Below are positions 8,683 through 19,702 of a stretch of DNA of 64,000 nt, piece by piece; position 1 is the first letter of the stretch, and each line of letters begins with the position of its first letter. A program made the position numbers and the translations under genes. The notes beneath the pieces are model-generated. The model was not told where the DNA came from and did not search any database. It worked only from the letters and a program-made list of their open reading frames with translations. This DNA is from Botryosphaeria dothidea. Its lineage: Eukaryota > Ascomycota > Dothideomycetes > Botryosphaeriales > Botryosphaeriaceae. The stretch is taken from the NCBI GenBank assembly GCA_011503125.2, contig WWBZ02000022.1, positions 1,178,001-1,242,000 on the forward strand. Direction: 5' to 3'.

Positions 8683-10227
8683 ATGAAGCCCCTTTCCGCG
8701 TGCGCTTCGCGCCGCTCCGTTCTGCTGGGCTCCCGCGTCTCCGCTGCACGCCAGGCACGTCTCCACTCAATCCCACGCCGCCACTACGTCCGGCCCTCGA
8801 CAGCTCCCAAGCCGCAGCTCGACCTCAAGCACATCCGCCAGAACCCCGGCCTATACGAGCAGAACTGCATCGACCGCAACTACAGGGCCCAGGGCAAGCA
8901 TTCGTGGGAAATCATCGACCTGTTTGAGCAATGGAAGAACTGTCAGCTCAACGCTCGCCAGCTGCGCGAGCGCGGCAATCTGCTGCGCCGCAAGCTCTCT
9001 AATGCTGCCTCTCGCAGCGGCGACACCCAGCCCGACCCCAACATGGATAAGGATGCACTTATTGCCGAGGGAAAGGAGATCAAGGATAAGCTCACAGGCA
9101 TTGAAGACAAGGAGAAGGAGCTTGTTGAGCGCATGGACAGCTTGGCTCTAGAGCTTCCCAACCTCAGCAGCGTCAGCACCCCGGTCGGAGACGTACCCGA
9201 GGTCATCGGTTACATAAACAAGCACCCTGATGGTACAGGTGACGCCACAGACAGGCTATGGAAGTCGCACGTCGTGATAGGCTCTGAATTGGGCCTGCTG
9301 GACTTCGCTGGTGCTGCCACAACCTCTGGATGGGGCTGGTATTACCTGTTGAACGAGGGCGCATTGCTGGAGCAGGCCCTGATTCAGTATGCTTTGACAG
9401 TCGCTGGAAAGAGGGGTTGGAGGCCAGTCTCGCCGCCCTCGATCGTCTACTCACACATTGCCGCTGCATGTGGTTTCCAGCCGAGAGATCAGAATGGCGA
9501 GCAGCAGATCTACGCGCTTGAACAAGCCGAGAAGGACAAGTCCAAGCCATCTTTGGTTCTTGCCGGTACCGCTGAGATTTCTCTAGCTGGTCTCATGGCC
9601 GGGCAGACCATTGAGGATGCAGACTTGCCCTTGAAGATGGTCGGGGTCAACAGGAGCTACCGCGCGGAGGCCGGCGGCAGAGGAGTGGATACCAAGGGGC
9701 TGTACAGGGTGCATGAGTTCACTAAGGTGGAAATGTTTGCTTGGACGCTGCCCGACTCGCATGAGGGTGAAGGCTTCTTCACCGAGCGCGGCGTGGCCCA
9801 CTCCGAGGCCATTTTCGACGAGATGCTCTCGATGCAGACCGAGATTCTGGAATCGCTTGGCCTGCATTGCCGCATCCTTGAAATGCCGACGACCGATCTA
9901 GGAGCCAGTGCTGCGAGGAAGCGTGATATTGAGGCTTTCTTCCCATCTCGTCGCGAGCGGGATGGTGGATGGGGCGAGGTCACCTCAACGTCCATCTGTA
10001 CCGACTACCAGACTCGGCGACTCCAGACCAAGGTTCGGCTCGAAAAAGCCGGGCGCAAGCTTGACTTCCCACACACGCTCAACGGCACGGCAATGGCGGT
10101 GCCGCGAGTGCTGGCAGCCATTCTTGAGAACAACTGGGACGAAGAGACGGCGACTGTGACTGTGCCGGAGGTGCTTCGGCCGTTCATGGGCGGGATGGAG
10201 GTTATTTCGAAGAAGCGGAAGCCATGA
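8683..10227 (+). CDS. DIA4: Seryl-tRNA synthetase, mitochondrial type
   Basis: One exon of 514 residues. The ATG at 8683 is chosen because the first 45 residues are rich in Arg, Ser and Ala with almost no acid (MKPLSACASRRSVLLG), a mitochondrial targeting sequence. An N-terminal coiled-coil arm follows (about residues 75-155: WEIIDLFEQW, LRERGNLLRRKL, KEIKDKL). The class II catalytic core has motif 2 around residues 325-345 (NRSYRAEAGGRG, GLYRVHEFTKVEMF) and motif 3 near 465-480 (LNGTAMAVPRVLAAILEN). The enzyme charges tRNA-Ser with serine. Mitochondrial rather than cytosolic assignment rests on the presequence. No introns or damage are seen. Confidence 0.9.
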   Translation: MKPLSACASRRSVLLGSRVSAARQARLHSIPRRHYVRPSTAPKPQLDLKHIRQNPGLYEQNCIDRNYRAQGKHSWEIIDLFEQWKNCQLNARQLRERGNLLRRKLSNAASRSGDTQPDPNMDKDALIAEGKEIKDKLTGIEDKEKELVERMDSLALELPNLSSVSTPVGDVPEVIGYINKHPDGTGDATDRLWKSHVVIGSELGLLDFAGAATTSGWGWYYLLNEGALLEQALIQYALTVAGKRGWRPVSPPSIVYSHIAAACGFQPRDQNGEQQIYALEQAEKDKSKPSLVLAGTAEISLAGLMAGQTIEDADLPLKMVGVNRSYRAEAGGRGVDTKGLYRVHEFTKVEMFAWTLPDSHEGEGFFTERGVAHSEAIFDEMLSMQTEILESLGLHCRILEMPTTDLGASAARKRDIEAFFPSRRERDGGWGEVTSTSICTDYQTRRLQTKVRLEKAGRKLDFPHTLNGTAMAVPRVLAAILENNWDEETATVTVPEVLRPFMGGMEVISKKRKP

Positions 10228-11499
10228 AACACGCGTGAGAGGCAGAAACTGCCACGACGGACCGAATTACTGGGGCGGATTGAAGATCAGTGAGGAGTTT
10301 TCCGGTGACGGTGTCTTCCAGAAGGCGGCTGCGCGGCTGTACCCGCGCAGCGGTGGGGAAGGACACGCGAGTGGATTGGCTGTTTCACTTCCCAGTTTGC
10401 AACACCACGACTCGGAATTCCACGTGGGAAGCTGGTATGTGGTTTCAGCACAGCGGTAACATGGCCAGCCAGGGGCAGTATGCTAGGTGATGCAATGCTT
10501 GGAGGCCTCGCAGCCCTACGAGACTGGGCATCGGGGCGGGAACGGGATGCAAGATGCGTCGCGGGGACGGCCGCATGCGGTGAGGAATGCAAGCTGTTCA
10601 CGCCGGGTGTCTCTCGAGTTGTCTGTTTGCGCAGTGCGAACCATGGCCTGGATGGAAAAAGCAGCTTGCATGCGTACAGGCGTACGAAAAGCAATTGCAC
10701 ATACATACACGATAGCTGAACATACAGTAGTAATGTGTAATTGTACTCGGGAAGAGACCGATCGAGCAGACGCTCCCGCCACATTAATATTTTCGCGCGG
10801 AGTGGGCGGCTGGCCTTGATGGGTGGGGGTTGTTGTGGAGACTTGAGGCGGCGGTTTGGCGAGGATTCAGATCGTCGACTTCCCAGAGCGGCAATGGGCA
10901 TTTTGGTGGCGGCGATCAGGCAGAGCGGCACTGGTCTGACAGAGAGTGCGTTAAGTGCGTTGGCATGCAGGTGGCGGTTGCAGACGAGTGGACGAAAGGA
11001 GGGAGGGGAAGGGGAAAATTACCATACACACCGCTGCCGCAATCACAGGTTAGTTGAAGAATTGTCGAGGTTTGCGGAGGCGGCGCGGGCGTCTGGCCGA
11101 TTGGCCTTTGGGCGCTGCGGCCCCAGTCGCGACGGCCAGAGCGCGAGCTTGGTGTGCCACGTCTCAAAGCTTGGCGCAACAGCAGGCTGGCAGTGGTCTG
11201 TTGTTTCCAGCCGGCCGCAGACGACCTGCATCCGTTGCCCGGCACGCGTTGCGTTGAAAAGGGGACTCGCCCCAAGCGCGCCCGCCATGCTGGTGGTGGT
11301 GTTGTTTCCGTCTGTTCTGTCTGAGCTGCGCGCGGCGTTTGAGACCTGCAAGGGAACGCTTTGGTCACGCGGGGTTAAGCCCAGCGATCAACACCATTTC
11401 CCAGCCTCCCACCGCGCCTCTCCAGCACAACCCCGAACCGCTTCCCCGTCGAGACTGCGGCCGCCCATGGTGTGATCGCGAGTCGCAAACACCTCCGCC
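10228..11499. other. Intergenic, no supported gene
   Basis: A GC-rich 1.27-kb stretch between two same-strand genes. Long open frames occur on both strands, but they overlap one another, are Arg/Cys rich and show no domain, so I treat them as chance frames. The end near 11390-11490 is C-rich and likely the leader of the BTB gene. Confidence 0.45.
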
Positions 11500-13186
11500 A
11501 TGGTCTCCTACCCCGACACTGGTCCTGTCGACCGCCATGCCCTCGCAATCCGTCCCGCCTCGCGCGCGCCCTCTGTCGCCTCGACCTCACGCGCTCCGCT
11601 CATCTCTTCGCACCGCCGTCAGTCGCGCCAAATTCGCTCGCACGCCGGCGGCGCCTCCTACCAGCCTCAAAACGAATTCCCCATCTTCACCCACACCGGC
11701 GACGTCGAGATCATTATCACCTCCAATCCTCATGCGCGCCGAGGATCGGCCAATGCTGCCAGTCCCTACGGCGGCGCAACAGCTCCGAGGAGACAGGAGC
11801 GTTTCCTGCTGCACCACTTGATTTTGGCTCAGTGCAGCGGCTTCTTCGAGGAGTACACCAGCTCCGACTTCAACGACTCCCAGCAAGACAGGACAATACT
11901 GAGCGGCAGTGCGCTGGCACGACTGCCTCCCAGTTCTTCCCAGCTTGACGAGACCGGCCGGAGAAAAAGGTGGCGCTTTGAGTTGGACTGGGGTGAAAAT
12001 GGCGATGAGATGCCCGTTCTCGTGCAGAAGGTAAGACAAGACGACTCCTTCACCATTCGGCGACTAACCCACATGTTAGGAAGCATCGCCCACGTCTTTC
12101 TCTGGTTACCATGCCCCTCTACCACCGCCTGTGCACAACAAGCCAGCCGCTCCCAGCTCAGGCTTCTTCCGGAGCATGGCAAACTTCTCTTCTCTGAACG
12201 TCACCGCCCCACCCGCCCACACTTATGATCCGGAAGACGACATCTTCCGCGACTATGCGAATCTGTTTCGCATCTTCTATAACTATCCGCCAGCGCTGGA
12301 CTCGGTGAATATCGCACAAGCTTACGTCGAGTGCAAGACGCTGCTCCAACTCGCCGATATGTATGACGCTCTCGAGGTCATCGGCCCGCGCGTCGACCAT
12401 CATCTTCTTCGCTTCCAGGGCCGCCTCTTCAAACAGATCGCAAAATATCCTCCCTCATATCTGAAATTGGGCTTCCTTGCAAGGAGTCGAGTCATATACT
12501 CGGAAGCTCTAGTTCACGTCGTCGGTCAGTGGCCAGTTGGCGCCAACCAACTCCGCGGCCAGATACCCCAAGCTGTGCTTGAGGTCATCGAGGATAAAGC
12601 CGACGAGATGGAAGAACTCAAGACCAAAATCGAGACCAAACTATTCAAGCTTACTCTGACCACGACCAGAGGCGAAAGAGTTACCCCCAGCAACGGCTTC
12701 ATTGATTGGATGGCCATCTCGCTGTTCCGCCAATGGCTTGCGGAGAATACCACGCGACCCCCGGCCCCGATATTGAAGTCGACCAATCGTGCTCTTCCCA
12801 ACAGCCGGACTGGCTCCCGAAACGGCCCTTCTGGACATGCAAGCACCAATGCCCTCGCGACAACATCGTCTGCTGTCGCACAGCCACCTGCAGAACCGCC
12901 TCCATTCAATACTGGCCGCGTCTTCCGACTCATTGGTGCAGGTGGGGATGCCTACCTCGGCCGCGACGAAATCAAGCGCTTTCTCAAGCTCAACGCGGAA
13001 TTTTACACCCGGGAAAATATGCGCAAGTTCGAGCGCCGCATGGAAGAAATCAAAAACTTGGCTGCCGATGTTGTCAAGCCGCTCATGCGGAATTATTTGG
13101 AACTCGATATGCGGGATTTAGGACACGGGTTGCCGTACCTGACATGTACCAAGGTGGAAGAGCAGGATTTCGTGTGGGACGAGTGA
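11500..13186 (+). CDS. BTB/POZ-domain protein
   Basis: Exons 11500-12030 and 12080-13186 (49-base intron, GTAAGA donor, CGACTAAC branch, TTAG acceptor) encode 545 residues. After a Ser/Arg-rich N-terminus, residues about 65-130 fit a BTB fold: FTHTGDVEIIITSNP, then RFLLHHLILAQCSGFFEEYTSS. The second BTB half follows a disordered insert: DIFRDYANLFRIFYNYPP and VECKTLLQLADMYDALEVI. The C-terminal half is helical (LRGQIPQAVLEVIEDKADEM). BTB proteins dimerise and often serve as substrate adaptors for Cullin-3 ubiquitin ligases, but no partner domain such as MATH or Kelch is visible. Function in fungi is not known to me. Confidence 0.75.
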
Positions 13187-15137
13187 GCAAACACCAACAT
13201 TTTCTTTTTCACCAAACGGCCATATAACCCAACCATCAGCGGACACGACAAGAGGTTCCATGGGACATGGCACAGTTACCTATTTCTTGAGATCACCGGA
13301 CGGTGTTAGCTGATTATTGGGGGTGTTTGCTCCGTGGTTTTTGCAGTCTGGCGTTTTTATCGAGGGCGATTGACCATGTGTTACGGCTCTTTTGATCCAA
13401 CCTTCTACTTTCGGTCGAGCATGGGTGCGGCAGGATTTTCGGACGGTTCTTCCCCTTTACATATATCCTCATGGGCGGCTGCATTTTCTCTACTGGGCGG
13501 GATCGACGGTGCTGGGGGTTCTTTGATGGGTATGATTGAGCGTCGTTCTCTTCTTCCTAGTTTTACGTGCCTTTTTCTTTTGGTTTGCTACCCTTTTCCA
13601 GCTCTTATACCCCCTAAAGTTTGCTCTATAGCTATCTCTCGCATTTGGAGGGATAGATGTGTCTTGCACGAATGGCTTCACGACTTTCTACGAATTTGCT
13701 TCGGCGGAGGCTTTTTTGTCTTCTTTTTCGCTCCTCTTCCAAGTTTTCCTATTTATGATGAGATGGATGACGAGACTGGCGGATTGATTGCTACCTCTTT
13801 ATTTCGGTGGAAACCTTTGATCTCCTCAATTTCCCGAGGTGGCGGTTTGATCATCGAGCCATTGTGGATGGAGAAAGGGAAGGGAAAAGATTGGGCTGTG
13901 ATCGTAGAGGTTACTTGAGAAGGATATCAACGCCTCGCCTTACAAATACTTGAACCTTCGCACGATATTGATTGTGAACGTGATCCACTCAAAATGTATA
14001 TTCGGCGTAAGCATATAAGAGCCGCATCGGCCCCTGCAGAAGGGTGCTTCATCCGACGGCCTACCCGAAGGGTATGCTCTCACGATCAAGCCAGATAAAG
14101 ACTAATATAGAGAGTCAAAGCGTTAGTCCATGTAGTATTGTCACTAGAAATGCAACTCACACGCGTCCGGACCAAATCTTCAACTGCCACAAAGTTATAT
14201 TATATTCATTGGAATTTACTGCCGTTATCCGTCGGCTGCAACGCCATTCTGTATGTGGCTTACGACGCTTCGGATGTGGCTGTGCCTCTTTTTTTTTAAA
14301 AAAAAAAAAACCTGCCGCGCTCTCTCGGTAAGACAGTGCACGGCATTTGCGTTCCGTTTTTTCAATCAAGATCCTGTCCCCTGCTAGACACACTGTAGGG
14401 CAGCCGGGATGTGGGTCCGGATCCTGGCCAAGGAGGAGCGGAGACTGCCAATGGAATTTATTTGAAGGTAGGCAGAGGACCACAGTGGATCATAGCGCAT
14501 CGTACTCTGCGCGAAGTTTGACCAGAAATCTTACGTGGTGACCTGCACCGCAGCTCCACGAGGTACGGCGGCCCACCGTCATCAATCCCAGACGCGTGGC
14601 AACCTTTCGAAGGCAATGGCGAGTCATTCGGATCAGTCGACTCAGGCTATGATCACCCAGAGTGCGGGAGAGCAACGAAGATCATTGTAGCTATGGATGA
14701 GATGTACACCGTTGTAGGTATCTAACTTCGAGCTACAACGTGCATCTGGAAGCTTCACGGGTGCGGTTATGGTTTGGGCTGTCTCGAATGCCGGGCTAAA
14801 AACTCTTCCAACCCCTGTCAGTTCCCAAACATGGAGCAAGACAACAAGGCCATCCTTACATACTGCAGGCTGCGCAAGCAGTTGTGGTCTAGAATAGGGT
14901 ATGTCCGGCGCAGGATGGCTCCCTTTGCTCTGCATGTATGAAAACAAGGAATCGTCCGGCTTTTCGGCTAGAAAGGCCTGATGGCTTTCACACATGCCGC
15001 AGCAACTCCGACACTCCACTGAAATCTGAACACACCATTTTCCACATGTGAATTGTAGAAGTGGCTTTGTCTTTCGTTTCAACCTCAACCCTCTTATTAC
15101 TATTTTCTTTTTACTTTTTCGTCTCCCACCGGACAAG
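13187..15137. other. Long intergenic region, no supported gene
   Basis: Nearly 2 kb. The first 700 bases are T-rich and probably the 3' untranslated region of the BTB gene; a 194-residue open frame in it (13334-13918) has Phe-rich composition and no family resemblance. The rest contains a T9A12 tract but nothing else I can name. Confidence 0.5.
14289..14309. repeat. T9A12 homopolymer junction
   Basis: Nine T directly followed by twelve A. It is self-complementary and could act as a nucleosome-excluding poly(dA:dT) tract or a poly-A remnant. No target-site duplication or element body is seen beside it. Confidence 0.8.
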
Positions 15138-16595
15138 ATGGCGGAAGGCCGCCTCTTACCTTTGGAAGTTTTTACGATGCTGGGAATCGGCGTTTTTGTG
15201 ATATTCTTACGAAGCGTTACGAGGATAAAATCAGTCGGCGTTGGGGCTCTCAAATTGGATGACTACCTCATGTTTGCTGCAGCAGTGAGTATTAACGGAC
15301 CTCGAATTGTCCCCACGTTCCACTGACTTCGCGTTCACAGTTCATCTATGCACTGGAAACATGCTCCGCGTATTTCATCATGGACTGGTGGGATGACCTG
15401 GCGAACAGCGGGATGACGAAGGAAGAGAGGAAGAATCTTGATCCAGATTCTGAAGAGTACTACCTTCGCGTTGGAGGCTCCAAGACACAGCTCATAAATT
15501 GGAGCATGTACATCCTTCTTCTCTGGACACTAAAGGCGTGCATGTGCATCTTCTACTCTCGATTAACGTAAGTGTCTCACTCCAACCCAGCCTGCGGTTC
15601 ACTTACTCAAATCTCCGCAGCGCCGGCCTCCCCGAATTCGAAATCAGAGTCAAGCTCGGCTACTTCCTCATCGGCATCACCTGGGCCGCGACACAGCTCT
15701 GCATCCTCCTCGGCTGCCAGCCCTTCCAAGGCAACTGGGCCATCCACCCCGAACCCCCCAACCTCTGCCAACCCGCGATATCGAAGCTTAACCTCTACGC
15801 GACCGTCGTCCTCAACGTCACGACCGACCTCTACCTCATGTCAATCCCGATCCCGATGCTCTGGAAAGCCAACCTCGTAACCTGGCGCAAATTCTCGCTG
15901 CTCCTCGTCTTCTGCGGTGGCGTCTTCGTCATAACTTGCGGCATCATCCGCTGTTACATCGTCCTCAAAGTAATTCTCCCCACCCCACCCCCTCGCCCTC
16001 CCGTCCCACACTAACAATGCCCCCTCATCAGAACCCCATCACCGGCGCCCTCAAAGCCGGCACCTGGGCCTGCCGCGAAACCTTCCTCGCCGTCCTGACC
16101 ACCAACGCGCCCGTCATCTACCCGGTCTTCCGCCGCAACATCGAGCGCATCACCTCGAGCATCTTCTCGCACCACTCGTCGTCCTCCTTCGCCAGCCTGC
16201 CCTTCCCGTTCAACCGGTCGACGCTGTCGCGGCCAAATCGGAAGAAGGGGCGGAAGAGCGTCAACGCGCTGCCGACGATGACGACGGTGACGGCGACGGA
16301 GACGGAGACGGGCGAGCTCGGTCAGGGTCAGGGGGCAACGGAGAGCACGACGATGATGCTGGGGACGTGGGCGAATTGCGAGGGCGGGGGCGTTGCTGGT
16401 GGGGAGGGCGGTGGCAGGAGGGGAGGCGGGATTGTTGGGGAAGGGCATGAGGTGGACGAGCACTGCTGGGGGAGGGGCAGCAGGGACTATATCATGCGGA
16501 CGCCGGTGGGTGGGTGGGATCTCAAGGATCTAGAGAGAGGAGGTGGACATGTGGTTTTTTATGGCGATGGGAGATCGCCGGGTGGATGGATATGA
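15138..16595 (+). CDS. Pth11-like rhodopsin-fold integral membrane protein
   Basis: Four exons (15138-15284, 15341-15567, 15621-15969, 16032-16595) give 428 residues. Hydrophobic helices are visible at VFTMLGIGVFVIFLRS, LMFAAAFIYALETCSAYFI, INWSMYILLLWTLKACMCIF, VKLGYFLIGITWAATQLCIL, LNLYATVVLNVTTDLYLMS, and FSLLLVFCGGVFVITCGIIR. The order, with a Cys-containing loop (LLGCQPFQGNW, PNLCQPAI) and TDLYLMSIPIPMLWK, is the pattern of the fungal rhodopsin-domain/SAT4 family related to Pth11. There is no CFEM domain in front. The C-terminal tail after about residue 270 is long, cytosolic and low-complexity. Pth11 itself senses surface cues in Magnaporthe; for this protein the role is unknown. Confidence 0.82.
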
Positions 16596-17334
16596 TGATG
16601 GCTTGAAGAGTCGGCTGTGGTTGGCGCGGAGCACGGAGCTCTCTTTCTCTACCTCTTTCTTTCTGTTTCCTTTTTTTGCATCTCGGGATGAAGGCTGGTT
16701 AATGGTGTAGGGTTTGTGACGAATAATATGGCCTGAGCCAGTAGATTAGCATTGCGGGGAAGGGAAGGCTGTCTGAAGGCGTTGGCGAGGTTTCAAGAGC
16801 GATTCGGCATGGCAATCGTATTGCCTTAGGAATGTGTCAATGCATGCAAGCTTCAACTGTTTGGCTTTTTTTTTTAGCAGCACTTGCGGGAGCGTGGGTA
16901 CTTAGTTCATAGCGGGAGTCTAGGCTGAGACACGAAGGATTAAGAATAGTTGATATTGTAACCTTACGCTAGAACCTGAAGCTTCAATCTCGGAAGGCAT
17001 TACAGTGGACGATACTCTTCAACAGAGACAGTGAGACTATACATATAGCGCACGGTGCGCTCTCGATTCGCTCGACCTATCCATCTATGCTAGAGTGTAG
17101 AAAGAAAGAATCCCTGCTCGTTTACGCCAATCCAACGCCATCCTCCATCACTCGCGTAGCCGTCTCTTGAACACAATGACCAACATCCACAAAGATGGAC
17201 CATCCGTACCGCTCACTCCGCTCTATCCACCCGTCATGAAAGCAAAAGCTGAACCAACCTAAATGCGCTCATAGATACCGCATCAACATGACAAACGCCA
17301 ATTCTCCGCGACACTCGTCTCATCCATGCCAAAA
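16596..17334. other. Convergent 3' region, no supported gene
   Basis: About 740 bases between two genes that converge here. Contents fit two 3' untranslated regions: T-rich runs near 16660-16680 and 16865-16876. No coding pattern seen. Confidence 0.5.
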
Positions 17335-18566
17335 TCAACCCCTGCGCCTGTTCCTTACCTCCGTCTTCTCCACCTCCACAGTCCTCCTTCCATCGTCATA
17401 CAAGCCCCTCGCGACAATCGTCTCACCACCGACCTTGACGCTGGCGTCGCCGTTGGCCGCGACATCCATGACCTCCACCTCCTCGTCGGTTTCCACATCG
17501 ATACCCTCGACGAACACCTTGTCCTCGTCCTTCTTGATCTTCTTCTCCGGCCTCTTCGTGCCAAGCGGCGGCTCGAACCTCTTGCGCACCGTCGCGATCA
17601 TCTTGTTGAACCAGAAGAAGTTGAGCGAGTTGAGCGTCAGGTTCGCCGCCAGGTACGTCGAAGCCAGCCAGATGGGGACCTCGGTGCCCTCGGAGAAGCG
17701 CATCGTCTCGGCCACCGGCTGTGCCGACTCCACCGTTGTGCTGTTGGCGCCTTCGCCGAGACCGAGCGGACCGGACCCTGGCACAAGGCCGCCGGCTTGG
17801 ATGGCGCGGTAGATATCGTAGAAGACGTGGAAGGACTGGTAGCTGCCCCAGCAGAGGCGGGCGCCGAAGAAGGTGCCGAGCAGGATGAAGCCGTTGTAGA
17901 GCTGAACCTTGGAGCCGGTCATGTTGAGCTTGTCGCAGAACCAGTGGATGTTGAGGAAGGGCGAGGAGAGCTCGTAGAGGATGAAGGTCGGGGCGTAGTA
18001 GTTGACGAAGGGACGCTGGTGAGATGCGGGTTAGTTGGGGCGACGGGGGTAGCGGGGTGCGGGAGAGCGGGAGAGTAACGTACGAAGCCGAAGCTGTAGA
18101 CGGATAGAGCACTGACGGCGTGAGCAAGAAGGCCGATGCCGAAGACCTTGACGTAGCGCAGGCTGATATACAGATCCCACACAAAGTAGCCGCAGGAAAA
18201 TGCCACTACCAGGCCGCTGGCGCCGGTGTATCCCCACACACGACCCTCCCAGTCCATCTCAGAGCGCTCATCGTCGGCGATGCTGACCCAGAGGGCCAGG
18301 GCGTTGATAAGAGTCGACTGGAGGAGCGAGACAACGTGGACATCCCAGTTGATGCGGGTGCGCTTGTTGAATTGCGGGTAGATGGTCGGGAACAAGCGTG
18401 TAGACAGCCAGGGCGAGATGACGGTGTTCGTCACATGGTAGAGCAGCACGGCAAACAGCAGCTCGTGGATGTGCAGCGGCAGAGTCTTGAAGGACATGTA
18501 GTCGGTGAAGGGCTTGATGGCTTGCTGCAGGGCCGCGGGGGCCTCGAACGGGAAGGGATCGAGCAT
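17335..18566 (-). CDS. TLC-domain membrane protein
   Basis: Exons 18566-18084 and 18015-17335, joined over a 68-base intron with a CTAAC branch site, encode 387 residues. Multiple transmembrane helices run through residues about 30-290: LLFAVLLYHVTNTVI, VVSLLQSTLINALALWVSI, ASGLVVAFSCGYFVWDLYI, IGLLAHAVSALSVYSFGF, TFILYELSSPFLNIHWF. The last carries the NIHW-type element and an LSSP motif characteristic of TRAM/LAG1/CLN8 proteins of the TMEM56 group. The C-terminal tail is acidic and charged, with KKIKKDEDK. TLC proteins bind or modify lipids; ceramide synthases have a conserved HH motif, and no such pair is seen here, so this is probably not a ceramide synthase. Confidence 0.8.
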
Positions 18567-19702
18567 GCTGGCGGGATGGGTAAGGTCTGACTGCAGCGGT
18601 GGTGTGGATGCGGCGGAGCTTCGCGAAGGCCCGAGGAACAGAGGAATCTTGGGAGAGGTGAGGAATTAAAAGAAAGGGCTAGGGAGCGCAGACGGCAGAC
18701 ATGATCCGGGACTGATCTGGTGACAGGGCTGTGACACAGTGCAGGCAGGACACTGGGGCCGGGGCGGATTGTGGTTATGTTATACGGGCGGCGGGCTGGG
18801 TTTGGTGATGGGCGCGGAGAGGCGAGGCAGCAGGACCCTGGTCCCGCTGATAATCCCTGCGAAGCACAGATTGTTGGGAGTCCGTCCTCGGAAGTCGGCC
18901 TGGTGACATAAGCCCGCCCAGCGCCTCGGTTAGCTGCAGCCAAAGTACTCGCGGCCGCCTGCTGCCACCCTCCAAGCCCACCTAGAGGCAGCCTGAACAC
19001 CGAGCGGCTCCGCCAGCATCACCACCATGACCCCTTTCAACCCATGATCACCGAGCATCACTCGCGACAACTTGGCCAGCTCGAAGCCATGACACGAGCT
19101 CATACGGCCGTGCCAGCCGCTGCTGTCTTGGAGCGGCACGCGGGCATTTGGCCGCCCGCCGAGCTAGTCACGGGCCGCCGCGCATGGCCGGCCCAAAGAC
19201 AGCCAGCACAAAGCACAAAGCACATGCTCACCCTGTCATCCCCCCTCCCACATTGTTCCTGCGCCAACAAGCAGCCGCCTGTGCCTGAAGATCCACTCGA
19301 ACCGATCAGTCGCGGCACGATGCGACTTCCCGATTGGTAAAGAACTCAACACCAACTGTGACCCTATAAGCCATGTCCACCTGCTTTCACGGCCCGTTTA
19401 ATGACATTCTAGACAACAACTGGCGAGAAAAACTCCACAGACTCGAGCTCAAACACCATGAACTGCGCTTATTGTGTATGCGAACTTCGCTTGTTTGTCC
19501 CGATGTTAAAAAAAAAAAAAGTAACCGGTCTCTCCCAACTTTACACCAAGACGAAGGCTGCACGAACCCATCACTCGACACTCGCCATGACAGAGTCTCC
19601 ATAAGGGAAACGGCATGCCCTGTTGCCTGTGCGAACAAAATTGTTACTCCAGTTGCCCAAACGTCAGAGCCACCACCTCGGTCCGCACAAACGCACAGGT
19701 CA
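18567..19702. other. Intergenic, no supported gene
   Basis: 1.1 kb between the start of the TLC gene and the end of the sugar transporter, both on the minus strand. Several open frames overlap without domain content. An A12 run at about 19509-19520 is present. Confidence 0.45.

Noticed and set aside
10741..11475. Long plus-strand frame with an overlapping minus-strand frame
   Set aside because: Overlapping frames in GC-rich sequence, Arg/Cys-heavy, no motif; likely chance.
13334..13918. 194-residue open frame downstream of the BTB gene
   Set aside because: It lies in T-rich 3' sequence, is Phe/Leu/Ser heavy, and has no domain or splice logic.
14289..14309. Poly-T/poly-A junction as a transposon end
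   Set aside because: No terminal repeats, no target duplication and no transposase-like frame nearby.
18431..19000. Minus-strand frame reaching upstream of the TLC start
   Set aside because: It overlaps the TLC gene in another frame and is only a shadow frame.
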